NCBI GenBank assembly: GCA_014584705.1
Contig: JACTMJ010000010.1
Location: forward strand, 62,001-126,000
Reading direction: 5' to 3'
Length of the DNA stretch: 64,000 bases
DNA from: Acidobacteriota bacterium
GTDB lineage: Bacteria > Acidobacteriota > Terriglobia > Bryobacterales > Bryobacteraceae
Both the position numbers and the translations under genes were made by a program. Shown here in pieces: positions 7,457 to 15,810 of this stretch. The notes under the pieces were generated by a model that worked only from the letters and a program-made list of their open reading frames with translations, was not told the DNA's origin and ran no database searches. Numbering within the stretch: position 1 is the stretch's first letter; each line of letters opens with the position of its first letter.

Positions 7457-9285
7457 CGCGATAACCAGTTCTTCCTTCGATTGCCGAGCCAGCGTTCCCG
7501 ATCAGGATCATCGTCTGGCACCGGGCGTGGATGATTCGCCACCAGAATCCGGTCGGCTTCGTTGTCGAGCGAAAGCCCCATCGACACCAGCGCCCGCAGT
7601 GCCGCATAGGCATAGACTCGGGCGTCGAGCGCTTCCTGACGCACGCCGGGCTTCGGCCGCCACTCGCGTTTGGGCTGGCCCTTCGCGTAGGTCGTGATCA
7701 GCACTTCGCCCAGCAACTGCTCGAAGTAGCTTTCGCCGCGCTCTGCCGGAAAGTGCGAGTATCCGGGCGCTCCGGGCGTTGGGTTCTTCAGCCGCCCGTA
7801 GATCGTTTCCTTCGCGGTATCCGTGCCCACAATCCAGGGCTTCTCCCCGCGGATGTTCCGTGCAGTCGGCTTGCGCTGCCACACAGGCAGCGGTCCGCCC
7901 TTGCCCTTTACCGCAAAGATGCGCCGGTGGTAGCGCGTCCGGCAGAACTCATACACAGCTTGGGATTCGTACCCTGAGTCAATCGCGCAGGCAGCCACGG
8001 GCAACGAGATTCCCGTCTCATGCTGCCAGCGGCGCTCGAGGTAGGTGTCGAGTTCCTGCCACACCAGCGCGCCCGAAGGATCACCCGGCAGCACCCGATA
8101 TTCGATCGACCAAGATTCTTCGCCGCGCCCCCAGCCAACAAGCTCCAGCTCCAGCCGGTCCTTCTGAACATCGATGCCCACCGTGAGCACCACAGCGCCA
8201 TAGGGCACCGCCGCGCGGTAGTGTTCCCGGCGCGCCATCACCGTGGCCTGATCCACGGTGGTTTCGGCGGCATCGTCCCAGGGTTCGGCAAGGACCGTGT
8301 TTACGAACTCGCGCAGGGTTTCGACCGATTGTTTGTCGACGCTGAACTTCTTGGCGAGCGCGCCCCACTTGCGCCACGGCGAGTAGAGCCCGTTCACCCA
8401 GAACCCGGCCACATCGGTTACCTCAGGCCGCGCCACGCGCCACTCTCCAGCCCGTAGCATCTGGTGCTTCTGCCAATCCTGGATCTCGCCGGCGCAATGC
8501 TCGCAATGATAGGCCGCCCGGTCAGGCTCCCCTTTAGGCCAATGCAGCCGCTCCCAGCGCAGCACCTGCATCTCTCCACAGTGCGGGCAGGGTACCCAGT
8601 AGCTTTGCTGGTTCGAGTTAAGCCACGCATGCTCAATGCGAGAGGCGCCCTTCGTTGTGGGCGTCGAGCACAGCACCACCTTCCGGTTCCAGAAGTTGGC
8701 CGTGCGCGTGATGGCCAGGTTCACCGGGTCGCCTTCGCTTCCCGCGCTGGCCGGATATCGATCGACCTCATCGAGCAGGCAGTAACGTATCGAACGCATT
8801 GCCAAGCCTGCTGGGGAGTTGGCCGCAGCTAGCGTGATCGATCCGCCCAGAAACTTCTTGTGCAGAATCGTGTTGTTGGCATCGCGCGCACGGGAATCCG
8901 CCACCTTGCCCGCGAGCGACGGCGTGTCGCGCAGCATCGGCGCCAGGCGGTCTTTGGAGAAGGCCTCGGCATCGACTTCTCGCGGCTCAACCAGCAGCAC
9001 CGGCCCCGGATCAAGTTCAATCACGTAGCCAAGGAAGTTCTCAAGCAATGAACTCTTTCCCGACTGCGCCGCCCACATCATGACCACGGTTTCGTAGGGA
9101 CTGTTCGGCCCCATCGCGTCCATCACCGCCCGCTGATACGGCGCGCGGTCTGTGCGCCATTCGCCCTTCTCGGCCGCGGATTCCGAAGACAATCGGCGAT
9201 TGGCATCCGCCCATTCGGAGACCGTCAGATCAGGCGGTGGCGCCAGCACCTCGGCCGCCAGAATCTGAATCTCCTCAACGCGCAT
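7453..9285 (-). CDS. Terminase large subunit, GpA-like
   Basis: 610 residues. The ATPase domain has WAAQSGKSS as Walker A (about residues 88-96) and a 'CLLDEVDRYP' Walker B. A zinc-binding stretch follows in the middle (CPHCGEMQ and CEHCAG). The C-terminal part carries acidic residues of an RNase H-like nuclease (VGIDVQKDRLELE, ACAIDSGYES). This is the lambda GpA family (PF05876): the motor that cuts concatemers and pumps DNA into the prohead. It overlaps the small subunit gene by 11 bases. Confidence 0.93.
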   Translation of the reverse strand: MRVEEIQILAAEVLAPPPDLTVSEWADANRRLSSESAAEKGEWRTDRAPYQRAVMDAMGPNSPYETVVMMWAAQSGKSSLLENFLGYVIELDPGPVLLVEPREVDAEAFSKDRLAPMLRDTPSLAGKVADSRARDANNTILHKKFLGGSITLAAANSPAGLAMRSIRYCLLDEVDRYPASAGSEGDPVNLAITRTANFWNRKVVLCSTPTTKGASRIEHAWLNSNQQSYWVPCPHCGEMQVLRWERLHWPKGEPDRAAYHCEHCAGEIQDWQKHQMLRAGEWRVARPEVTDVAGFWVNGLYSPWRKWGALAKKFSVDKQSVETLREFVNTVLAEPWDDAAETTVDQATVMARREHYRAAVPYGAVVLTVGIDVQKDRLELELVGWGRGEESWSIEYRVLPGDPSGALVWQELDTYLERRWQHETGISLPVAACAIDSGYESQAVYEFCRTRYHRRIFAVKGKGGPLPVWQRKPTARNIRGEKPWIVGTDTAKETIYGRLKNPTPGAPGYSHFPAERGESYFEQLLGEVLITTYAKGQPKREWRPKPGVRQEALDARVYAYAALRALVSMGLSLDNEADRILVANHPRPVPDDDPDRERWLGNRRKNWLSR

Positions 9286-9763
9286 ACTGGGTTTCGGACC
9301 GCAGATCGTTGATCAGCACCCGCGCCTCGCGCAGGATTGCTTCCCGCACTTGCCGCTCATCGGTGAGCGCCGCCACTTCGGGCGCCAGGCGATTGGGCCA
9401 GGCGAGAATGCGATCGACAATCAGCCGCAGGATGGCCGACCAGCGCTGCTTGACGATCTCTGCTTCCACGAGCTTGCCCGTGCGCAGGTCATACTCCATC
9501 TTGCGGAGCTTGGCCTTGAACACCATGTCGGCGGTCTTCGCCTGGGTGAAGGTCGTGCCGGTAGGCGCCACATCCGCCGGCGTCGCGGTAACGCGTTCGG
9601 AAACCGGTTCGGGTCGATCATCGAGCACGGCATCGGACGCCGCCGCGTCCACCTTCCCGCCACGCATCACCAGCACGCCCGCCTTGGCCAGCCGGCTGAT
9701 GTACTGGCGGCTCTTTCCGCGGTGACGCGCGTACTCAGCCTGCGTCATCAACCGCTCTGCCAT
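9275..9763 (-). CDS. Terminase small subunit, Nu1-like
   Basis: 162 residues. An N-terminal winged helix-turn-helix (MTQAEYARHRGKSRQYISRL) is followed by a linker and a helical dimerisation region (KAKLRKMEYDLRTGKLVEAE). This is the pattern of lambda gpNu1-type packaging proteins that bind the cos or pac region and bring the large subunit to it. The gene begins the packaging operon; 72 bp separate it from a divergent plus-strand gene. Confidence 0.85.
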   Translation of the reverse strand: MAERLMTQAEYARHRGKSRQYISRLAKAGVLVMRGGKVDAAASDAVLDDRPEPVSERVTATPADVAPTGTTFTQAKTADMVFKAKLRKMEYDLRTGKLVEAEIVKQRWSAILRLIVDRILAWPNRLAPEVAALTDERQVREAILREARVLINDLRSETQYAR

Positions 9764-9850
9764 GGCTCTGATGGGTTCGAATTGCTTCCCGGAAATTTGA
9801 TCCGATTTCGCTTGCTTGTTCTACCCGCCGAAGTGATGAATGGGTTCGCA

Positions 9851-10096
9851 ATGAGGAACACCAAATCGAAGACCAATGAGACTGCCGCCGCCTGCTACGC
9901 CGCGCGGCATGCCGAAGCCGAGGATCTGCTGAAGCGCATCACGATCGGATTGGCCGAGTACAAGAAGCGGCAAGCCGAAGAACCCAAGAACTGGGGCTAC
10001 GCGATGTTCATGGGCCACATCACGGAGCAGCTTGCTTACGTGCTCGCCGACCTGGGCGATCGCAGCGTGGTCGAAGCCAAAGGCCTCGATTACTGA
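9851..10096 (+). CDS. Small conserved phage protein of unknown function
   Basis: 81 residues beginning MRNTKSKTNETAAACYAARH. The body is amphipathic helix (EAEDLLKRITIGLAEYKKRQ) with a conserved-looking end, VLADLGDRSVVEAKGLDY. It is transcribed away from the terminase operon together with the DUF3489 gene that follows after 64 bp. A second in-frame ATG lies 15 bases upstream (9836); neither has a strong ribosome binding site. No function is known to me; similar short proteins occur near recombinases in other mobile elements. Confidence 0.6.
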   Translation: MRNTKSKTNETAAACYAARHAEAEDLLKRITIGLAEYKKRQAEEPKNWGYAMFMGHITEQLAYVLADLGDRSVVEAKGLDY

Positions 10097-10160
10097 GCGT
10101 GTTCCTCGCCTCCGGCGCGACGCCGAAGCCGAATCCCAACTACCAAGGAGACCGAAACCC

Positions 10161-10724
10161 ATGACGACCTTTACCATCGACACCGACAACACCATCACCG
10201 CCTTCGCGGAACTCGAAGATGCCCTCAACCACCGCGTTGGCGCCATCGACGGCACCTTCGCGAGTGAGGACGAGTTTGCCAGGCTCTCTGCCGAGTGGCC
10301 CATCGGGAGATACGTCGAACTCTGGAACAGCTTCGCGGGCGTGGTGCCCTTCACCGATCTGAAGCCGGTGAAGAAGTTCACGGACCGCAAAACTGCTGTA
10401 GCCCGAATCTGGCGTGCCGCCCAAGCCCTGAGGCCTGCCCCCGCGCAACACGGCGCCCCCAAGGCGCCCGATACCCCGCAGGCGACCACAAAGGCCAAGG
10501 CCGACCGCAAGACGCGCACGGCGCGAGAGAACTCGAAGAAGGCCATCGTCCTCGAACTGCTCCGTCGCCCGGATGGCGCCACGATCGCCGACATCATGGC
10601 CGCCACGGAATGGCAGGCACACAGCGTCCGCGGCTTCCTCTCCGGCAGCCTCGCCAAGAAGATGGGGCTCACCATCGAAAGCACCAAACGCGACGACGGC
10701 GTGCGGATCTACCGAATCGCCTGA
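10161..10724 (+). CDS. DUF3489 family protein, putative DNA-binding
   Basis: 187 residues starting MTTFTIDTDNTITAF after an AAGGAG site. The N-terminal part is acidic and contains FTDLKPVKKFTDRKTAVARIW; a basic, Ala/Pro/Lys-rich linker follows; the C-terminal 70 residues (SKKAIVLELLRRPDGATIAD through WQAHSVRGFLSGSLAKKMGL) form a winged helix of the DUF3489 type. The domain likely binds DNA. It is part of a two-gene plus-strand unit set among minus-strand phage genes, and the gene ends five bases before the end of a convergent gene. Confidence 0.8.
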   Translation: MTTFTIDTDNTITAFAELEDALNHRVGAIDGTFASEDEFARLSAEWPIGRYVELWNSFAGVVPFTDLKPVKKFTDRKTAVARIWRAAQALRPAPAQHGAPKAPDTPQATTKAKADRKTRTARENSKKAIVLELLRRPDGATIADIMAATEWQAHSVRGFLSGSLAKKMGLTIESTKRDDGVRIYRIA

Positions 10725-10728
10725 GCCG

Positions 10729-11013
10729 TCAGTCCGAACTCAATGCCGCCGGTTGATCGCCGGCGGCCTTTCGCTTCTCGTGGCGTCCAACCAGCAGATC
10801 AAGCCGGCTGTGCAGATTCTCCTCACGTAACGCGCACTCGCCCTTTCGCACGTACGTCCCATTGATCCGCGTGATGATCCGGTTCTCCAACTCGGCCAGT
10901 TCCTGGCGCACCTCAGCCAGCAGCGCCCGATTCTGGAGCCCGACGTAGGCGCCGATCAATCCAGAGACAAGCCCGATTGCCGGGACGATGACTTGAAGGA
11001 GGTTGTCTTCCAT
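10729..11013 (-). CDS. Small membrane protein with coiled coil
   Basis: 94 residues. A hydrophobic segment at about 6-26 (LQVIVPAIGLVSGLIGAYVG) is followed by a charged heptad-rich helix (LLAEVRQELAELENRIITRI). AAGAGG lies six bases before the ATG. The layout, a single membrane anchor with a cytoplasmic coiled coil, is seen among phage lysis-associated proteins but also many others. It is the last gene of the methyltransferase group. Function not assigned. Confidence 0.6.
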   Translation of the reverse strand: MEDNLLQVIVPAIGLVSGLIGAYVGLQNRALLAEVRQELAELENRIITRINGTYVRKGECALREENLHSRLDLLVGRHEKRKAAGDQPAALSSD

Positions 11014-11114
11014 GGAAGCCTCTTCAGAAGGCGCAGTTCAGCGGACCAGTCCGCGAGTCCCAGGCAGAGCCCGGGCAATGCGGGATTCCCCGCTCGGATC
11101 TCCGCTTCGATCAC
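10956..11114 (-). CDS. Possible short phage protein, start uncertain
   Basis: An open frame directly after the stop of the methyltransferase gene reads CRREIAVIEAEIRAG and then LCLGLADWSAELRLL, which looks like a real, charged, helical protein. It has no ATG. The GTG at 11114 would give 52 residues but would cut off the CRREI part; the frame itself opens at 11141. The end overlaps the start of the membrane protein gene by 58 bases. Translation might depend on reinitiation after the methyltransferase stop. Another ATG frame in the same place gives a low-complexity Arg/Gly-rich peptide and is less likely. Confidence 0.35.
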   Translation of the reverse strand: MIEAEIRAGNPALPGLCLGLADWSAELRLLKRLPWKTTSFKSSSRQSGLSLD

Positions 11115-11141
11115 CGCGATCTCGCGGCGGCAGCGCTCGAT

Positions 11142-12401
11142 TCATGCCGCAATCCCCAATCGTTCGGAAGCAAGATCGCCGAAGCTCCTACCATCGCCTT
11201 CGAGCACGGCTTGCTTGCCGGAGAACTCTTCCCAGCGCCGGAGGATCACATCGCAGTAGCGCGGTTCGAGTTCAATCAGCCGCGCCTGGCGCCCCGCCTT
11301 CTCACAGGCAATCAGCGTGGAGCCCGAGCCGCCGAAGGTATCGAGCACCGTGTCCCGCGTCTTGCTGCTGTTGCGCACGGCGCGCTCTACCAGTTCGACG
11401 GGTTTCATCGTCGGGTGCAGGTCGTTCGAGACGGGCTTCTTCACCAGCCACACATCGCCCTGATCGCGCGCGCCGCACCAGTAGTGGGCGACGCCTTCCT
11501 TCCAGCCGTAGAGGATCGGTTCGTACTGCCGCTGGTAATCGGAGCGCCCCATGGTGAACGTGTTCTTCGCCCAGATGACGAAGGTTGACCAGTGGCCGCC
11601 CGCTTCGGTGAACGCCCGGTAGAGCGTGTGTAACTCCGAGGAAGACATGCAGATGTAGATGGCGCCCTTGGTGACCGCCAGTAGGTTCGTACACACATCG
11701 CGCAGGAACTGCTCGAAGCCATCGCCCAGATTGTCGTTCGCGATCTTGCGCGTCTTGCCACGCAACTTGTCCTTCATCGTGGCGCCGTAGTTCACGTTGT
11801 AGGGCGGATCGGTGAACACCATGTCGGCCAGCCCGCCCGCCAACACCTTCTCGACCGCATCAATCTGAGTGGCATCGCCACAGAGCAGCCGGTGTTCACC
11901 CAGGATCCACACATCGCCGGGCACGGTGACTGCCGTCTCCGGAGTCTCCGGCGCAGCATCTTCATGGGTGTTGCCGGCCACATCCGCGGGCTCATCGGCC
12001 AGCAGAGCCTCGAGTTCCTGGTCATCGAATCCCAGCACGTCGAGATCGAAATCCACCTCGCGCAGTGCATCGATTTCCACGCGCAGCATGTCCTCGTCCC
12101 AGCCGGCGTTGAGAGAAAGCTTATTGTCGGCGATTACTAGCGCTCGCCGCTGTGCTTCGGTGAGGTGATCGAGCACGATCACCGGCACCTCGGCGAGCGC
12201 TAGCTTCCGCGCCGCCATCAGCCGCGCATGGCCCGCGATCACGACGCCGTCGGCTCCCACCAGTACGGGGTTTGTCCAGCCGAACTCGGCGATCGATGCC
12301 GCGATCTGCGCTACTTGCTCGTCGGTGTGCGTGCGCGGATTCCGGGCGTAGGGAATCAGCCGCTCCACCGGCCAGCGCTCAATCTGGATCTGGGTATTCA
12401 C
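11142..12401 (-). CDS. ParB-like domain DNA methyltransferase (DPPY type)
   Basis: 419 residues. The first about 120 are a ParB/Srx-like nuclease domain (LIPYARNPRTHTDEQVAQIA, VIAGHARLMAARKL). The methyltransferase part has DPPYNVNYG (motif IV) before the C-terminal FGGSGST (motif I), so the order is that of the beta class of N6-adenine/N4-cytosine enzymes. No restriction endonuclease gene is next to it, so it is an orphan phage methylase, possibly protecting phage DNA or changing host expression. The start overlaps the next upstream gene by four bases. Confidence 0.9.
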   Translation of the reverse strand: MNTQIQIERWPVERLIPYARNPRTHTDEQVAQIAASIAEFGWTNPVLVGADGVVIAGHARLMAARKLALAEVPVIVLDHLTEAQRRALVIADNKLSLNAGWDEDMLRVEIDALREVDFDLDVLGFDDQELEALLADEPADVAGNTHEDAAPETPETAVTVPGDVWILGEHRLLCGDATQIDAVEKVLAGGLADMVFTDPPYNVNYGATMKDKLRGKTRKIANDNLGDGFEQFLRDVCTNLLAVTKGAIYICMSSSELHTLYRAFTEAGGHWSTFVIWAKNTFTMGRSDYQRQYEPILYGWKEGVAHYWCGARDQGDVWLVKKPVSNDLHPTMKPVELVERAVRNSSKTRDTVLDTFGGSGSTLIACEKAGRQARLIELEPRYCDVILRRWEEFSGKQAVLEGDGRSFGDLASERLGIAA

Positions 12402-12598
12402 TGCTTGGTGTAGGGGACCTGCGCGGGGCTGCCATCGGGGTTGGCAAAGTGCGCCAGCACACCGGCGGCGCCTTGGGCCACGGAAAGACCAACCATAGCC
12501 CAGAACTTTCCCTTGCCCGGCAACAGGTCAATGGAAGCGTTGATGCCCTGGGCTGCCAGGGCGATCATCTGAATCGCAACGTTGACGGAGAATCGCAT
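12398..12598 (-). CDS. Small hydrophobic phage protein, possibly membrane-bound
   Basis: 66 residues from ATG 12598, which has AGGAG ten bases upstream; the frame is open further upstream but without sense. Two hydrophobic stretches (AIQMIALAAQGINASIDLL and WAMVGLSVAQGAAGVLAHF) are separated by a short GKGK turn, and the end HFANPDGSPAQVPYTKQ is polar. The hairpin layout could be that of a holin, but no lysis enzyme is adjacent, so this is only a possibility. It is coupled to the downstream methyltransferase by a four-base overlap. Confidence 0.6.
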   Translation of the reverse strand: MRFSVNVAIQMIALAAQGINASIDLLPGKGKFWAMVGLSVAQGAAGVLAHFANPDGSPAQVPYTKQ

Positions 12599-12752
12599 CT
12601 TGGTTAACTCCTGAAAGCGGCCGAGGTATGGCCGCAACCGCCAGTACATTCGCAGTTCGCGAATCATCGGACTTGGCTCCAAAAAAGCGGGCGGCTCCGG
12701 AAGTGTGAGCAACCGGAACCGCCCGAGGGTGGCTGCGAGGATAGATAGCGGG

Positions 12753-14282
12753 TTAGGAAGCCTTGCGGCTACCGTAGAAGGGCGCCGGACCGTTGTGCTG
12801 GATCCGGCGAGAATCGCGTGCTTTGGGGTTGTGGAGTTGCTCCGCGGGGATGCCGCGCACGGCGGCAACCTGGGAGAGAGTCTGGCCCGTTGCCTCGAGC
12901 TGAGGCTCCTGGCTAGTGAGATCGGCAAGGCGGCGCAGGATCACATCGCAGTAGGCCGGGCTCAGTTCGAGCCCGCAGCCCACGCGCCCGTGCACATGCG
13001 CAGCCGCAATCGTGGTGCCGCTGCCGAGAAACGGATCGAACACCACGTCCCCAGCATCGGAGAACGCCTTCACGAAGAACTCGACCAGTGCGCGCGGGAA
13101 CGGCGCCGAGTGCGAGCCTTGCGAGGATTCTGTCTTCGCCTCGATGACGTTCGATGGTCTGGCGATGCCTTTGAAGCGGCCATCGTTATCCTCGGCATCC
13201 GGACGCCCTGCCGCATTGCCGCGTGCGCCGGTACCGAGCAGGCCACTGCCCGAGGTCGATTTCGGATTGTTTGGCGAATAATCGAAGCAGTCCTCCGACA
13301 CGTGCCCGACGGCGAACGGATGAAATTTGATCTCGGTCTGCCGGCAGAAGTGGAACACCGGCTCCCAGGCATTCTTGAAGCGATTCGACCATCCGCCCGG
13401 CACGCCGTTGTCGGTCTTGCGCCAGCAGAACTCATCCACAAAGCGCCAGCCCCATTGCTCCACATGGGCCAGTACCAGCTTCTTCACGTAGAGGTGCCGC
13501 TGCCCATCCTCGGCATGCTCCTTGATGTTCAGGAAGTACGAACCATCCCGCGCGAGCATTCCTTCGATGCTCGACGCCACATCGCGATACCAGCCCACGT
13601 ATTCATCAGGCGGAATCGGCTGGAAGCCGCTCGAGGGATCGTATTCGCGCTGCGTGGCGTAGGGAGGCGAGGTCACCACCAGGTTGGCTTTCCGCTGGCC
13701 GAGCAACCGCCCGGCCATCTCGCGATCGCGGCAATCGCCGCACAGCACACGGTGCGCTCCAACGAGCCACAAATCAGCCGGCTGCGTGATCGCCTGCGCT
13801 GGCGGCTCGGGAATCTCTTCGTCGCCCGGCTGCCCGCTTTCTGGCGTATCCACTTCGAGCGATGCCAGGTACGCTTCGATCTCCTTGGTGTCGAACCCAG
13901 CCAGCGTCGCATCGAACCCGGTATCGGACAAATCCTTCAACTCAAGGGCGAGCAACTCGTTATCCCACCCGGCGAGCTCAGACAACCGGTTGTCCGCGAG
14001 CAGATACGCCCGGCGCCGGTTCTCGTCGAGGTGGTCCAGAACGATCACCGGAACTTCCGAGAGTCCCAACAGTCGAGCCGCCTGTAAGCGTCCGTGCCCG
14101 GCAATCACGCCCGCCGCGGAATCCACCAGGACCGGGTTGTTGAACCCGAACTCGGTGATCGAAGCCGCGATCTGTGCGACCTGCTCTGCCGAGTGCGTAC
14201 GCGGGTTCCGCGCATAAGGAACCAGCCGTTCCACCGGCCAGAGTTCGATTCGCTGTGCCAGGCTCGTTGTCACCCGTGTCAA
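12753..14282 (-). CDS. ParB-like domain DNA methyltransferase (TSPPY type)
   Basis: 509 residues. N-terminal ParB-like domain (LVPYARNPRTHSAEQVAQIA, VIAGHGRLQAARLL), then a methyltransferase with TSPPYATQREYD as motif IV and DPFLGSGTT as motif I at the C-terminal side. TSPPY points to N4-cytosine methylation. The N-terminal domains of this and the other methyltransferase in the element are clearly related, suggesting duplication followed by a change in the catalytic half. The start is TTG (14282) or GTG (14273); neither has a convincing ribosome binding site. No cognate nuclease is adjacent. Confidence 0.88.
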   Translation of the reverse strand: MTRVTTSLAQRIELWPVERLVPYARNPRTHSAEQVAQIAASITEFGFNNPVLVDSAAGVIAGHGRLQAARLLGLSEVPVIVLDHLDENRRRAYLLADNRLSELAGWDNELLALELKDLSDTGFDATLAGFDTKEIEAYLASLEVDTPESGQPGDEEIPEPPAQAITQPADLWLVGAHRVLCGDCRDREMAGRLLGQRKANLVVTSPPYATQREYDPSSGFQPIPPDEYVGWYRDVASSIEGMLARDGSYFLNIKEHAEDGQRHLYVKKLVLAHVEQWGWRFVDEFCWRKTDNGVPGGWSNRFKNAWEPVFHFCRQTEIKFHPFAVGHVSEDCFDYSPNNPKSTSGSGLLGTGARGNAAGRPDAEDNDGRFKGIARPSNVIEAKTESSQGSHSAPFPRALVEFFVKAFSDAGDVVFDPFLGSGTTIAAAHVHGRVGCGLELSPAYCDVILRRLADLTSQEPQLEATGQTLSQVAAVRGIPAEQLHNPKARDSRRIQHNGPAPFYGSRKAS

Positions 14283-14319
14283 CCGTCCGTCAACTCAGAA
14301 TTCCGGCCTATCGCTAGCC

Positions 14320-14499
14320 TCAGCGTGCAATCTGGCCACCCGCTGGCGTCAGGCCCAGGAAGGACCCAGACGTGCATGCGGAATCGGCCTTGGGAGCCGT
14401 TTGCCGCGCCGGTTTGGCCACCGGACGGGGCGCCCGACGGAACGCCCCACGCACCCATGCGACGTAGCGTCCACCCAACTGCGGCTTGCGAGTCTTCAT
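14320..14499 (-). CDS. Small basic protein of unknown function
   Basis: 59 residues, MKTRKPQLGGRYVAWVRGAF, then an Arg/Pro/Ala/Lys-rich tail. The ATG overlaps the stop codon of the upstream gene (CGATGAAG), which indicates translational coupling. The product is strongly basic (pI high by composition) and may bind nucleic acid. No family is recognised. Confidence 0.55.
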   Translation of the reverse strand: MKTRKPQLGGRYVAWVRGAFRRAPRPVAKPARQTAPKADSACTSGSFLGLTPAGGQIAR

Positions 14500-14831
14500 C
14501 GCACCAGGCACTCGTTCACGACGGTGAAGAATAGCGACTCGGTGCTGAACTCCACACCGTCCTCGTCCTTCATCCGCAGCCGACGCAGCTTCCAGCAGCG
14601 GCCATGCTCCAGCGTTTCGAGGAAACTGTAGCGCGTGCCAGCACGGATGGAGGACTGCACCGGACTCGTGCCATCCTCCCGCCGCAGCCAGATGGCCTTG
14701 AGATGCCCCTTACGCCCGTAGGACGGCTTGGCAAAGCCATTGGCCACCAACCGCTGCGCGGTCTCCAACGGACGATATCCGAGGGATTTTCCATCAGAAG
14801 CGTAGTAGGGGATCTGGGTTGTGGCAGCCAT
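14496..14831 (-). CDS. Conserved phage protein of unknown function
   Basis: 111 residues starting MAATTQIPYYASDGKSLGYR. It has a helix 'LETAQRLVANGFAKPSYGRKGHLKAIWLRRE' that resembles a small DNA- or nucleotide-binding unit and a beta-rich C-terminus ending TVVNECLVR. The promoter-like element at 14960-14992 lies about 130 bases upstream, so this is probably the first gene of a transcription unit that includes the methyltransferases. No function is known to me. Confidence 0.65.
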   Translation of the reverse strand: MAATTQIPYYASDGKSLGYRPLETAQRLVANGFAKPSYGRKGHLKAIWLRREDGTSPVQSSIRAGTRYSFLETLEHGRCWKLRRLRMKDEDGVEFSTESLFFTVVNECLVR

Positions 14832-14959
14832 CAAGACACACTCCAGGTGCGGCACGGAAGGGAAGGAGTTTCACGAGAGTCCCGTCTCTCGGTATGAATC
14901 TGAGGAGAGGTCTTTCGGAGGGTGCGCCTTGCGCTGGCCTGATCGAACTGTGTCCCTGA

Positions 14960-14992
14960 CAATAGATACTCACGCGCCAAGCGAACTGTCTA
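14960..14992 (-). promoter_or_regulatory. Promoter-like element shared with the recombinase cassette, copy A
   Basis: On the minus strand TAGACA (14987-14992) is followed after 18 bases by TATCTA (14963-14968). The plus-strand block CAATAGATACTCACGCG at 14960-14976 is identical to 31400-31416, and TGTCTA lies at the same distance in both. Both copies are upstream of a minus-strand operon. The spacing suits a sigma-70-type promoter, although the -10 is weak, so an operator or a promoter for the phage sigma-like factor is also possible. Confidence 0.5.
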
Positions 14993-15009
14993 CTTTTGGC
15001 TCCACTGAT

Positions 15010-15810
15010 CTACCGCACACGCCTGATCCACGGCTGGTCAACCCGCAGGTTGTAGAATCGCTGGCGTACTCCGCTGGCCAGGATGATCTCGATGGCTTGT
15101 TGGGTGACCTCGTCGATCTGGTCACCATGCTTCAGGCAGGTGAGCAAGCCCCCACGGACGCAAGGTCCGAACTTGCTGCCTGTGCTCGTGGCGTAGAGCT
15201 GGTCGAGCGTCCAGCCCAAACTCAGCGCCTGGTCTCTGATCGCATCCACCCTGGCCAAGATCTCGGCTCTTGCGGCGGTGTCTGCCTGGGTTGGCTCAGC
15301 AGGCGCATCCGGCTCGGCGACTGGTGGCTGGTATGTGCGTGTGTCGAGGTTGCGGACAGCCTCGAGGAGCATGGGTTCGCCGTATCGGCGGATGGCCCAC
15401 TCCTGCATGGCGTTGAACTTTTTGCAAAGGTCCTCGTACGCCTCTCGGCTGATCCGTCCTGCATTCGAAGCCAGCCTTGCCATCGTCATTCTGGATCGCA
15501 GCCAGGCGTAGTAATCGGGATCGAGCCGGCGGTATGCGGTGTCGTTGATCTGGACGTCCCTTGCAAAGATCCACGGACGATCTGTTCTCCACATTCGCAG
15601 ATCGGTCGAGACGTACACTTCGGTCTGCGCCCCGTGTTCCAGTGTTCCAGTCTCAAATTTCTCTCTTTGATCGACTGGAACACCGGAAGTGACAGAATCC
15701 AGGAGGCTTACAGGCCGGTGTTCCAGTGTTCCAGTTGCACTCCCGGTTTCCAAACTCTTTCCAGAAAAATTTGAAGTGTGTGTGTCTGCCACCATAACTG
15801 CCTCACGCAT
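15010..15810 (-). CDS. Phage protein of unknown function, downstream of helicase-primase gene
   Basis: 266 residues from the ATG at 15810, which has GAAGGAG eight bases upstream. The first about 70 residues are coded by the CTGGAACAC repeat region and contain TGTLEH twice; the conserved-looking part begins near RDVQINDTAYRRLDPDYYAWL and continues with LCKKFNAMQEWAIRRYGEP. The C-terminal part ends with VRQRFYNLRVDQPWIRRVR. It follows the large replication gene by 136 bases that are filled with repeats. A replication-related role is suggested by place only. Confidence 0.6.
   Translation of the reverse strand: MREAVMVADTHTSNFSGKSLETGSATGTLEHRPVSLLDSVTSGVPVDQREKFETGTLEHGAQTEVYVSTDLRMWRTDRPWIFARDVQINDTAYRRLDPDYYAWLRSRMTMARLASNAGRISREAYEDLCKKFNAMQEWAIRRYGEPMLLEAVRNLDTRTYQPPVAEPDAPAEPTQADTAARAEILARVDAIRDQALSLGWTLDQLYATSTGSKFGPCVRGGLLTCLKHGDQIDEVTQQAIEIILASGVRQRFYNLRVDQPWIRRVR

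Noticed and set aside
12599-12928. Upstream extension of the small hydrophobic phage protein
   Set aside because: Low-complexity sequence overlapping the end of the methyltransferase gene; the ATG at 12598 has AGGAG upstream.
12705-14087. Plus-strand open frame (460 codons) over the second methyltransferase
   Set aside because: Antisense to a gene with intact TSPPY and DPFLGSGTT motifs.
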